From: Longimicrobiales bacterium
GTDB lineage: Bacteria > Gemmatimonadota > Gemmatimonadetes > Longimicrobiales > Gaopeijiaceae
NCBI GenBank assembly: GCA_951828585.1
Contig: OX639991.1
Location: 496,001 to 560,000, forward strand
DNA length: 64,000 nt
Reading direction: 5' to 3'
Shown in pieces: positions 52,041 to 60,141 of the stretch; the stretch's first letter is position 1, and each line of letters starts with the position of its first letter. The notes below the pieces were generated by a model. The model saw only the letters and a program-made list of their open reading frames with translations, was not told the origin of the DNA and did no database searches. The position numbers and the translations under genes are program-made.

Positions 52041-53582
52041 CTACCGCCCCCCCCGACCACGCCCCACCCCCGTCGAATCACCGGCTTGGTCGCCCGACCC
52101 GGTTTTCCCATCCCCATCCCCCGCGAAATACCTCGGATTCCCGTTCGCCGGGATCACCATGCAGAGCGGACACCCTACCACATGATCGTTTACCCCCAGC
52201 GCAAGCCGCTCCCGCCTCAGAGCCATCTCCTCGACGAACTGCTCGTCGGTGAGCGAGACCCGCATGCCGAGGTCGATGAACATGTTCGCCACCGAGCGGT
52301 TCCCCGAACCCTGCCAGTTCCGCGTGTCCGGCACGTTGCGGTTCGCGTCCGAAGTGTCCATGTAGCCGATGATGTGCAGGATCGTGCCCGCGGGCAGCAG
52401 CGGCTGGTGGTCCTGCGCGTAGGTGTAGCCGCGCACCCAGTTGTGGTCGTAGCCGACGCAGTTGATCGTCTCGACGTTGAAGCCCCAGATCGCCTCGAGG
52501 CACATGCGCATTCCGGGCGCGTGCAGGTGGGGTTCGAAGGTGACGATCTTGGTGTGCTGGTTCAGGACCTGGTAGGCGTGCAGTTCCTGCCCCGCCTCGC
52601 CGGCCCGGATGTCGATGTCGCTGCCGTTTCCGAGCCCGAAGGACGTGCGAAGGTACCTGGGCTCGTAGTCTGGCGGGTGGAAGCGGAAGCCGATCTCCAG
52701 GTGGGCGCGGGTGTCGCGGCCGTTGGAGTGGAGGTGGAGGGAGTTGGAGTAGATGGACGAGTTCGCGCGGAGAAGGCGGCCGGCCTCGTCATCGAAGATG
52801 TCGGGCTCGCGGCCGACTTCGTGGACGGGCCAGGTCACGCTCCTGGGGCCGTCCCCAGCCTGGGCGCGCGGGACGACCGTGCTCCAGATCATGTGGTGGA
52901 CGACGAAGCGGCCTCCGACGGTGTGGCGGCCTTCGTGTCCGCCCTCCGGGTTGCGGCCGACGTCGTTGACCTCGCGGATTTCGACGGACTTTACATAACG
53001 ATCTTCGGTGAGGCCGGTGGGGATGGGCTCGATGTCGCCCCACCAATCGGGGACGTCGCCTTTGACGAGCACCTCGGGGAAGCGGATGATGAGGTCGGGT
53101 TCGCCGGCGACCCACACGACGTCGTCGTTGAACTCGAGGGGGGGCGGAAGGTCGGCGGGGTCGCCCTCCGGCGTGCCGGCGCGCCACCAGCGTTCCAGCG
53201 CGTCGATCTCCTTGTCGTCGAGCGACATGTCGTCCTTGAAGTGCTGGATGCCGATGTCCTTCTCGACGTACCAGGGGGGCATCGCGCCGGCCCGGTCGCG
53301 AATCCGCGTGCGGCGGACGATCCGGGGGGCGTATTCGCGCACCTGGTGGAATTCGGTGAGCGCCATCGGGGCCACGCCGTTGTCGCGGTGGCAGCGGACA
53401 CAGGCGCGCTGGAGGATGGGGGCGATGTCGCGGGTGTAGGTGACTTCGTCCCTATCGGCGCCGTTTGGGGCCGGGGCCGTCTGGGCGGCGAGGCCGTGGG
53501 TTGCGAGGCCCATGCCGGCAAGTCCAGGCAGGGTGAGGGTCATCAGCAACAGTGGCAACCTGGTCGGCTTCATCATCGACAT
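52041..53582 (-). CDS. Exported c-type cytochrome with Cu-monooxygenase-like C-terminus
   Basis: 513 residues from the ATG at 53582 (AAGAGG upstream). Signal peptide ends near GLAAQT. One haem site, CVRCH at 61-65, lies in a cytochrome c domain with distal ligand MPPW. The C-terminal half has HHMIW, HLHSNGRD, FEPHLHAPGMRM and AGTILHIIGYMDTSDANRN, the His-rich pattern of proteins related to copper type II, ascorbate-dependent monooxygenases. It probably acts in the periplasm in an oxidative step on an unknown substrate. Confidence 0.78.
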   Translation of the reverse strand: MSMMKPTRLPLLLMTLTLPGLAGMGLATHGLAAQTAPAPNGADRDEVTYTRDIAPILQRACVRCHRDNGVAPMALTEFHQVREYAPRIVRRTRIRDRAGAMPPWYVEKDIGIQHFKDDMSLDDKEIDALERWWRAGTPEGDPADLPPPLEFNDDVVWVAGEPDLIIRFPEVLVKGDVPDWWGDIEPIPTGLTEDRYVKSVEIREVNDVGRNPEGGHEGRHTVGGRFVVHHMIWSTVVPRAQAGDGPRSVTWPVHEVGREPDIFDDEAGRLLRANSSIYSNSLHLHSNGRDTRAHLEIGFRFHPPDYEPRYLRTSFGLGNGSDIDIRAGEAGQELHAYQVLNQHTKIVTFEPHLHAPGMRMCLEAIWGFNVETINCVGYDHNWVRGYTYAQDHQPLLPAGTILHIIGYMDTSDANRNVPDTRNWQGSGNRSVANMFIDLGMRVSLTDEQFVEEMALRRERLALGVNDHVVGCPLCMVIPANGNPRYFAGDGDGKTGSGDQAGDSTGVGRGRGGR

Positions 53583-53651
53583 TCGGCGAACCTCTTTTCG
53601 TTGGGGGACAACTCGCCCGTGGTCCACAGTCTACCCGGCACGCTCGCTGTG

Positions 53652-53685
53652 CGCAAAGCACCGGGTAGCCATAGGTTGCTTTGCG
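53652..53685. promoter_or_regulatory. 9-bp inverted repeat between divergent genes
   Basis: CGCAAAGCA (53652-53660) and TGCTTTGCG (53677-53685) are exact complements separated by 16 bases. They lie between the divergent cytochrome (53582) and TPR lipoprotein (53735) genes. Could be a wide operator or a hairpin in the TPR leader. Confidence 0.45.
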
Positions 53686-53734
53686 TCATACCACATCCCC
53701 GACACCCCCACAGCCCCCCAGCCACCACACCCGC

Positions 53735-54775
53735 ATGCGCCACACACCCTCCCCTGCACAGACCGCGAGCCCCGCTCCCAGACTACGCCACGCATGGTGG
53801 GAAGCCATCGCCACCACCGCGCTCTTCGCCAGCCTCCTCAGCACCTGCGGTCCTGCGGACAGCGACTCAAGCGACGCTCCCGCGACCCAGTCTCCAGGCA
53901 CGATCACCCCTGCCCTTCCCGGGGGCGCCGAGGCCATCTCCCTGCTCGGCACACCCCTCCACCCCACCCCCCCTCCCCCCGACGTGGCGGCCCAGCGCGA
54001 AGCGGACATCGCCGCCGCCCTCGCCGACTACGAGGCCGACCCCGACGACGCGGACGCGATCATCTGGCTCGGCCGCCGCATCGGCTACACGGGACGGTAC
54101 CGCGACGCGATCGAGGTCTTCTCGGAGGGAATCTTCAAGCACATCGACGACGCGCGCATGTACCGCCACCGCGGCCACCGCTGGATCAGCGTGCGCAGAT
54201 TCGACCGGGCAATCGAGGACCTGTCCCACGCGGCCACGCTCGTCGAGGGCGAGCCGGAAGAGGTCGAACCGGACGGCCAGCCGAACGAGCGCGGCATCCC
54301 CACGAGCACGCTGCAGTCGAACATCCACTACCACCTCGCGCTGGCCCACTACCTGAAGGGCGACTTCGAGGCGGCGCTCAAGTCGTACGAAGACTACTTC
54401 GCGGTCACCACCAACCCCGACCAGCTCGTCGCGATCTCACACTGGTGGTACATGGCGCTGCGCCGCCTGGGGCGCGACGAGGAGGCCGCGGCCGTCCTGG
54501 AGCCGGTCACCGCGGAGCTGGACGTGATCGAGAACACCAGCTACCACCGCCTCCTCCTGATGTACAAGGGGGAGATCGAGGCCGACGAGCTGTGGGACCC
54601 GGAGAGCGAGGACCCCGCGGGCGTGGCGATCGCGTACGGGGTCGCGAACTGGCACTTCTACAATGGGCGCGCGGAGCAGGCCGAGGAGATGTTTCGGCGG
54701 ATTCTGGAGGGGTCGGGCTGGGCGGGGTTCGGCTACATCGCGGCGGAGGCTGAGATCGCTCGGCTCGGCGGCTAA
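53735..54775 (+). CDS. TPR-repeat lipoprotein
   Basis: 346 residues. A hydrophobic stretch ends in LLSTCGPADS, a lipobox-like Cys at about 41. Three or more TPR units follow (AIIWLGRRIGYTGRYRDAIEVF, YRHRGHRWISVRRFDRAIEDL, YHLALAHYLKGDFEAALKSY). Likely a scaffold at the membrane; partner unknown. The start is uncertain because the first 30 residues are low-complexity. It converges with the M28 peptidase, whose stop it overlaps by four bases. Confidence 0.78.
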   Translation: MRHTPSPAQTASPAPRLRHAWWEAIATTALFASLLSTCGPADSDSSDAPATQSPGTITPALPGGAEAISLLGTPLHPTPPPPDVAAQREADIAAALADYEADPDDADAIIWLGRRIGYTGRYRDAIEVFSEGIFKHIDDARMYRHRGHRWISVRRFDRAIEDLSHAATLVEGEPEEVEPDGQPNERGIPTSTLQSNIHYHLALAHYLKGDFEAALKSYEDYFAVTTNPDQLVAISHWWYMALRRLGRDEEAAAVLEPVTAELDVIENTSYHRLLLMYKGEIEADELWDPESEDPAGVAIAYGVANWHFYNGRAEQAEEMFRRILEGSGWAGFGYIAAEAEIARLGG

Positions 54776-56142
54776 CGCGCCACCGTCACCCCCGTCAACT
54801 GCGCGATCGCTGCCAGCGTCGTCTGCGCCGCGTTCAGCCCCAGCCGGAAGTCGTCGTCCGTGTAGGTCGTCCAAACGTCTGTGGGCTGGTGCCAATTCGG
54901 GTTCCATCCGGCACCCACCTGCGCCCCACGTTCATTCTCCCGCAGGCTGATCGCGGCGACGATGTTCATGAAGGGCGTGGAATCGGTGTTGGTCATGTGC
55001 GGGCCCACGGTGGCGGGGTAGTCGGTGGCGTAGCGCTCGTTGGCGGCCTTGAAGAGGAACGCCAGGTCCATCGATTCGCGCGCCATCTCCGAGTTGGATT
55101 GGAACTCGATGTTGACGTCGGCCTCGGGACGCTGATTCCGGCTGACGCGCCCGTCGGGGCCCGGCGCGCCGTGATCCCAGAGCATCATGTCGTGCTGGAT
55201 CATCCCCAGCCAGCGCGGTTCGGGGTATTGCCCGGAGCCTGGCGGATCTTCCACCCCCTGGAGCTCCTGCCGCTGCTCCACGTACGCCCGCGCGCCGTTG
55301 AGCCCCGTCTCTTCGTTGTTCCACAGCACGAAGCGGATCGAGCGTTCGGTCTGGACATCGGGGGAACTGAAGATGCGGGCGAGTTCCATGACCAGAGCGG
55401 TGCCGGAACCGTCGTCGTCCACGGCCTCGTTCACGCCGTGTCCGTCCATGTGCGCGCCCACGATGTACATCTCGTCGGGGTTCGTGGTGCCGATCTTGGT
55501 GCAGTAGACCTGCGAGCGGTCTCCGTCGACCGGTTCCTCGCGGTTGAGCTCGCGGATGCGCTCGTCGGGCTGGGCCATGAGGTCGCGGTTGACGCCGGTG
55601 CGGGCGCGGTAGCCGAAGATGACGCTGCCGCCGGGACCCGATCCGCGGCGGCCGACGCGTCCTCCGGTGGCCGTGGTGAGGTCGTCGTCCTGAGCGCGCG
55701 GAGGCGGACGGCGGACGGGCCCGCGGGGCTGGGTTGGGGCACGCCGGGGCGTCTGGTCGGTGCGGGGCGGGGGGAACGTGTAGAAAATGCGTTCGGTGGT
55801 GGTGCAGCCGAAGTCCTGCAGGGTGGATTCGATCCAGTCGACCGCGTCGCGGTTGCGCTGCGTGCCCTGGCGGCGGTCGCCGAATTGGGTCAGGCCCTTC
55901 AGCGTACCCTTGTAGTTGTCGAGAGTGAGGCGGGCGACGAGCTCGGCCACAGGGTCGGCAGTCTCCTCCGGCTCCTGGGCGGGGAGCGAGGAGAACGCGG
56001 CCGCCGCGGCCAGCAGGGCGACCGGCAGTGCGTGGACGAGTCTCCGTGAGCGGGAGCTTTGAGACGCCGGTTCGGCTCTTCTTCCGCGGACCGTCAATGG
56101 GCCCGTGATCCCCGTCACTGCGGCAGTGGAACGCCTGAACAT
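54772..56142 (-). CDS. Exported M28-family zinc aminopeptidase
   Basis: 456 residues from the ATG after GGGAGGAATTC. A long N-region and signal end at SLPAQE. Zinc ligands and catalytic residues appear in order: VGAHMDGHG, EAVDDDGSGTA, WNNEETG, IQHDMMLWD and HQPTDVW. It removes N-terminal residues from peptides outside the cytoplasm. A Pro/Arg-rich insertion lies at about 130-180. Confidence 0.9.
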   Translation of the reverse strand: MFRRSTAAVTGITGPLTVRGRRAEPASQSSRSRRLVHALPVALLAAAAAFSSLPAQEPEETADPVAELVARLTLDNYKGTLKGLTQFGDRRQGTQRNRDAVDWIESTLQDFGCTTTERIFYTFPPPRTDQTPRRAPTQPRGPVRRPPPRAQDDDLTTATGGRVGRRGSGPGGSVIFGYRARTGVNRDLMAQPDERIRELNREEPVDGDRSQVYCTKIGTTNPDEMYIVGAHMDGHGVNEAVDDDGSGTALVMELARIFSSPDVQTERSIRFVLWNNEETGLNGARAYVEQRQELQGVEDPPGSGQYPEPRWLGMIQHDMMLWDHGAPGPDGRVSRNQRPEADVNIEFQSNSEMARESMDLAFLFKAANERYATDYPATVGPHMTNTDSTPFMNIVAAISLRENERGAQVGAGWNPNWHQPTDVWTTYTDDDFRLGLNAAQTTLAAIAQLTGVTVAR

Positions 56143-56265
56143 GAATTCCTCCCGTGTCTGGTTCCGGGCGGCGGCTCCGGCCGTCTCGCCTCGGATCGTG
56201 ATTGCGCAGCCACCGTAGATCTCCAGGGGAGCGACCGCAAGCAACCGGGCGGGAAAACCGGGATA

Positions 56266-56280
56266 CGCTTAGCTTAAGCG
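56266..56280. promoter_or_regulatory. 15-bp dyad upstream of leucine dehydrogenase
   Basis: CGCTTA-GCT-TAAGCG, exact symmetry with a 3-base centre, 95 bases before the dehydrogenase ATG in the spacer shared with the divergent M28 gene. Possible operator. Confidence 0.4.
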
Positions 56281-56374
56281 GCGCTGTTTCTCGACCACAC
56301 CGCTCTCCGGCGCAGGCGAAACGAGGGCGGTCCGTTCCCTTCAACCACAATTGGAGACAGGAGGTCACGAATCC

Positions 56375-57424
56375 ATGCAGGTGTTCCAGCAACTTGGTGA
56401 ACACGACTACGAGAAGGTGGTTTTTTGTAACGACAACGACTCGGGACTCCGAGCGATCATCGCGATACACGACACGACTTTGGGACCGGCGCTGGGCGGC
56501 GTCCGCATGCTGCCCTACGCCACGGAGGAGGAAGCGCTTGAGGACGTGCTGCGGCTGTCCCGGGGCATGACCTACAAGGCCGCGATCAGCGGCGTCGACC
56601 TGGGTGGCGGCAAGTCCGTCATCATCGGGGACGCGAGGTCCGGCAAGAACCCGGCGCTGCTGCGGGCGATGGGCACATTCGTCAACACGATGGCGGGCGA
56701 GTACATAGCGGGACAGGACATCGGCACGAATTCGCACGACATGGCGGTGATTCGGGGGGCGACCAGGCACGTGGCGTGCGTGAACGAGTCGGCCGGAGGG
56801 GCGGGTGACCCGTCGCGGGCAACCGCGTACGGGGTGAGCTGCGGGATCCGGGCCGTGCTCAAGGCGACCAACGGGAGCGACTCGATCGGCGGGCGGCACA
56901 TCGTCGTGCAGGGACTCGGCAACGTGGGGTACGCGCTGGCCAAGTTCTGCCACGAAGCGGGCGCACGGCTGACGGTCTCCGAGATCTACAAGCCGCTGGC
57001 GAAGAAGGCGGCCCGGGAGATGGGCGCCGAGGTGGTGGACGCGGACGCGATCTACGACGTGGAATGCGACGTCTTCTCACCCAACTCGATCGGCGGTGTG
57101 ATCAACGACAAGACGATCGCGCGGCTTCGCTGCAAGGCGGTGGCCGGGGGCGCCAACAATATCCTGGCGGAGCCCCGCCACGGCGATGAGCTGATGCAGC
57201 GGGGGATCGTGTATGCACCCGACTATCTGGTCAATTCCGGTGGCTTGATTCGTTGCCAGGAGGAGGTCTTCGGGCGACCCACGGAGGACTTCACGATCTA
57301 CTCCAAGGTCACGCAGATCTACGACCAGACGCTGCACGTGATCGGTCTGGCGGAAGAACTGGGGATCAGCACTGCAGCTGCCGCGGACTGGATGGCCGAG
57401 GAGAGGATCGCGGGGGCGGGGTAG
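56375..57424 (+). CDS. Leucine/Glu/Phe/Val dehydrogenase family enzyme
   Basis: 349 residues, ATG after AGGAGG. N-terminal catalytic domain with GPALGGVRM and the catalytic Lys in GVDLGGGKS; then the Rossmann motif VVQGLGNVGYALAKF. Size and motifs fit the leucine dehydrogenase branch, which reversibly deaminates branched-chain amino acids with NAD. It could work with the aminotransferase at 24039. Confidence 0.9.
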   Translation: MQVFQQLGEHDYEKVVFCNDNDSGLRAIIAIHDTTLGPALGGVRMLPYATEEEALEDVLRLSRGMTYKAAISGVDLGGGKSVIIGDARSGKNPALLRAMGTFVNTMAGEYIAGQDIGTNSHDMAVIRGATRHVACVNESAGGAGDPSRATAYGVSCGIRAVLKATNGSDSIGGRHIVVQGLGNVGYALAKFCHEAGARLTVSEIYKPLAKKAAREMGAEVVDADAIYDVECDVFSPNSIGGVINDKTIARLRCKAVAGGANNILAEPRHGDELMQRGIVYAPDYLVNSGGLIRCQEEVFGRPTEDFTIYSKVTQIYDQTLHVIGLAEELGISTAAAADWMAEERIAGAG

Positions 57425-57435
57425 CAGTCGGCGGG

Positions 57436-58257
57436 CTACACCTTCTGCACATGCTCCGGCCCGGGGAATTTCCCCTGGCGCACCTCTTCGGCGTAGCTGG
57501 CGACCGCCGCCAGCACCTCGTCCCCCAACTCGGCATAGCGCTTGACGTGGAGTGGGGCGTGGCCCCCCAGCCCCAGCATTTCGTGGAGCATGAGCACCTG
57601 CCCGTCGCAGCGGGGACCTGATCCGATCCCGATCGTGGGCACCGAGGCGGCTTCAGTCAGCCTCCGGGCGATGACCGCGGGCATCAGCGCCAACACGATG
57701 GCGAACACCCCGGCGTTCTCCAGCGCCTTGAGTTCGCGGATGAGCTTCTCGAACGCACCCTGACCCCGGTCCCGCACACGGCCAGCTCCCATTCGGTGCA
57801 CCGACTGGGGCGTGTAGCCCAGGTGACCCATGACGGGCACTCCCGCGGTGACCAGTGCTTCGACGGCGGGTGCGACCGCGGCCCCGCCCTCGAGCTTCAC
57901 CGCGCCGGCACCCGTCTCCTTGAGGATCCGTCCCCCGTTGCGCACCGCATCGGTGGGCGAGACCTGGTAGCTCAGAAAGGGCATGTCCACGACGACCAGC
58001 GCCCGCTCCGTGCCGCGCTGCACGATGCGCCCGTGGTAGATCATCTGATCGACGGTGGCGCCGAGCGTCGTCTCCTCTCCCGCGAGCACCGTCTGGAGCG
58101 AGTCCCCGACCAGGATCGAGTCCACACCGGCGGAATCGGCCAGCGATGCGAAGAGGGCGTCGTAGGCCGTGATCATGACGATGGGCTCGCCCGCCTTCTT
58201 GCGGCGCGCGAAGTCGAGGGTGGTGACCTTGTCCGTTCCGGCTTTGTTCATCTTCAC
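57436..58257 (-). CDS. panB: 3-methyl-2-oxobutanoate hydroxymethyltransferase
   Basis: 273 residues. MITAYDALFASLADSAGVDSILVGDS at the N-terminus, the metal-binding Asp in ILVGDSL and DMPF, GAVKLEGG, VMGHLGYTPQS and IGIGSGPRCDGQVLML. First step of pantothenate synthesis. A GTG start overlaps the ferredoxin stop as GTGA, so the two are translated together. Confidence 0.95.
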   Translation of the reverse strand: MKMNKAGTDKVTTLDFARRKKAGEPIVMITAYDALFASLADSAGVDSILVGDSLQTVLAGEETTLGATVDQMIYHGRIVQRGTERALVVVDMPFLSYQVSPTDAVRNGGRILKETGAGAVKLEGGAAVAPAVEALVTAGVPVMGHLGYTPQSVHRMGAGRVRDRGQGAFEKLIRELKALENAGVFAIVLALMPAVIARRLTEAASVPTIGIGSGPRCDGQVLMLHEMLGLGGHAPLHVKRYAELGDEVLAAVASYAEEVRQGKFPGPEHVQKV

Positions 58258-58496
58258 ACCTCGTAGGGTTTCCCCGTCGCGGCGTCAATCACGCTGATCG
58301 CCGCGGTTGGGCAGTTCTCGGCCGCTACAAGTATATCCTGCAGCGCGTCCCCCTCGGGGTCGATGACCTCGGACTGGCGGCGCGCGTTGAGCTGGAAGAC
58401 ACCCGGCGCGAAGGTCAGGCACATGCCGTTGCCCACGCAGCGGTCGTGGTCGACCTCGATGTGCAGCTGGGGCGGCGGACGCTTCATTCGCGGCAC
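58254..58496 (-). CDS. Small ferredoxin, single cluster
   Basis: 80 residues. Ligands appear as CVGNGMC and a distant CPTAAI, that is C-x5-C and a third Cys-Pro. This three-Cys pattern fits [3Fe-4S] ferredoxins of the type that serve cytochromes P450. Its coupling to panB is unexpected. Regulatory site E lies 73 bases upstream. Confidence 0.87.
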   Translation of the reverse strand: MPRMKRPPPQLHIEVDHDRCVGNGMCLTFAPGVFQLNARRQSEVIDPEGDALQDILVAAENCPTAAISVIDAATGKPYEV

Positions 58497-58568
58497 CTCT
58501 TGCCCGCCACCCGCGGGGCATACGCGGGTCGGGGATTCACGGAGAGGTCACCGAAATGATCTGCGCAC

Positions 58569-58607
58569 TGTAAGCTGTAGTTTACATTCTGTAATGCCTG
58601 CATTACA
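58569..58607. promoter_or_regulatory. Tandem dyad operator, site E (best copy, in front of ferredoxin-panB)
   Basis: TGTAAGCTGTAGTTTACA, spacer TTC, TGTAATGCCTGCATTACA. Both boxes are perfect TGTAA-N8-TTACA. The second box includes the stop codon of the upstream beta-lactamase-fold gene. This is the clearest example of the 18+3+18 layout. Confidence 0.75.
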
Positions 58608-60138
58608 TCCGGCCGGCCCGATCGCCGCTCTCCACCCGGGTGAAGCGCAGATTCTTCACACGCCCCGCGTCCAGCATGAACGACGAAAAGCGGCCCGCGG
58701 CAAGGTTGCCGAAGCGGAAGGTCAACACCCCACCCCGCAGGACCCCGTCGTCCACCTGCGCGAGCGTGATGGGATCCCACCTTCCCGCCGCCACGGAGAG
58801 TCCCTCGGCCCCGGCTGCGCGGATGTGATAGGTGACGTCCAGTTCGGGGCTGTAGTACGACCCGCCGTACCGGTCGCGGCCGGCCACCTCTTCGCTCGGT
58901 TCGACCCGGTCGGCTTCCTCGGATCCGGTGCTCGCAGCCGTCGCCTCCCCGGACTCGCCGGCCTCTTCAACCGGCGCCATCCGGTCCTCCAGGTAGACCT
59001 CCGCCGTGGCGGCAATGAGGCCCATCGGATCGATCTGCGAGCGGTTGCAGAGGGCGACGAAGGAGTAGCCGGTTTCGGGATAGCGGGTCATTCCGGCCCG
59101 GTATCCGACCCAGGCGCCGCCGTGGCCGACGGTGGCCAGTCCACGGTGCTCGCCGTGGGCGATGCCGAAGGCGTACGGGATCGTGTCGCCCGAGTTGAGC
59201 ACGCCCCGTTGGTGCATCAGCGCGACCCAATCGGGTCCGCCCACCGCGCCGGTCTCCAGATTGCTGTCCCACGCGACCCAGTCCTCGACCGTGGTGAAGA
59301 CGCCGCCGTCGCCGACCATGTCCAGGGTGGTGACGTTGATGCGGAAGCCATCGTCGGTGGGGGAGTATCCGGTGGCCCGGCGGGCGACGACTTCGTTGTG
59401 GTCGTCGTGGAAGTGGGTGTGGCGCATTCCGAGCGGGTCGAAGAGGTGGGTCCGGGCGAATTCGCGGAGCGACTGACCCGAGACGGCGGCCACGATCTGG
59501 CCGAGCAGAAAGTACCCGGCGTTGCTGTAGAGGTATTCCGCGCCCGGCTCGAAGTTGAGCTCGCGCTGGCGGTTGATGGCGGCGATGACCTCGTCGTTGG
59601 TGAAGTAGTCCTGGGATCGGTTCCCGGCCAGCGACATGAGCCCGATGTAGTCGCGCACCCCAGACGTGTGGTGGACCAGGTGGCGGACGGTCGGGGGATC
59701 GGGGTGGTCGGGGAAGTCGGGGAGGTAGCGGCGGACGGGCGCGTCGAGGACGAGGTCGCCGCGAAGGGCCAGCAGGGCGATCGTGCCCGCCGTGAACTGC
59801 TTGGCGACCGAACCCGTGCGAAAGACGGTGGCGGGGCTGTTGCGGATTCCGTGGTCCAGATTGGCCATTCCATAGCCCTCGGAACCGATGAGCCGGCCGT
59901 CCTGGATGACACCGACCGAACACCCGGGACCGTCCGCGCCGGCGTATTCGGCGAAGATGGCGTCCACGGCGGCAGGGAGGCTGCCGGTTCGGTCGAGTTG
60001 GTCGGGAGCCGCGCAGCCCGTGGCCAGCACGGCGAGCAGGCCGGGAACGAGTACGCGCCGGCACCGGGACCGGCAAGGCGCCGGGCTGTCTCCTTGGGCG
60101 GCCAGGGCGGCTGCCATGATCGGTTGCCTTACTTTCAT
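58603..60138 (-). CDS. Serine beta-lactamase-fold lipoprotein (class C/DD-peptidase-like)
   Basis: 511 residues. Lipobox ATGCAAPD (Cys about 42). SVAK at 110-113 is the acylation motif, YSN at 204-206 the second, and GHGGAWVGYRAG near 355 stands for the third (HGG). The last 100 residues form a separate beta-rich domain after an acidic linker. More likely a peptidase or esterase acting outside the cell than a resistance enzyme. A start at 60117 is also possible. Confidence 0.85.
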   Translation of the reverse strand: MKVRQPIMAAALAAQGDSPAPCRSRCRRVLVPGLLAVLATGCAAPDQLDRTGSLPAAVDAIFAEYAGADGPGCSVGVIQDGRLIGSEGYGMANLDHGIRNSPATVFRTGSVAKQFTAGTIALLALRGDLVLDAPVRRYLPDFPDHPDPPTVRHLVHHTSGVRDYIGLMSLAGNRSQDYFTNDEVIAAINRQRELNFEPGAEYLYSNAGYFLLGQIVAAVSGQSLREFARTHLFDPLGMRHTHFHDDHNEVVARRATGYSPTDDGFRINVTTLDMVGDGGVFTTVEDWVAWDSNLETGAVGGPDWVALMHQRGVLNSGDTIPYAFGIAHGEHRGLATVGHGGAWVGYRAGMTRYPETGYSFVALCNRSQIDPMGLIAATAEVYLEDRMAPVEEAGESGEATAASTGSEEADRVEPSEEVAGRDRYGGSYYSPELDVTYHIRAAGAEGLSVAAGRWDPITLAQVDDGVLRGGVLTFRFGNLAAGRFSSFMLDAGRVKNLRFTRVESGDRAGRM

Positions 60139-60141
60139 GGC

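Noticed and set aside
51731-52117. ATG-initiated start of the 50720 gene at 52117 or 51930
   Set aside because: It would require translating through the whole repeat and part of the cytochrome gene. The sequence there is not protein-like.
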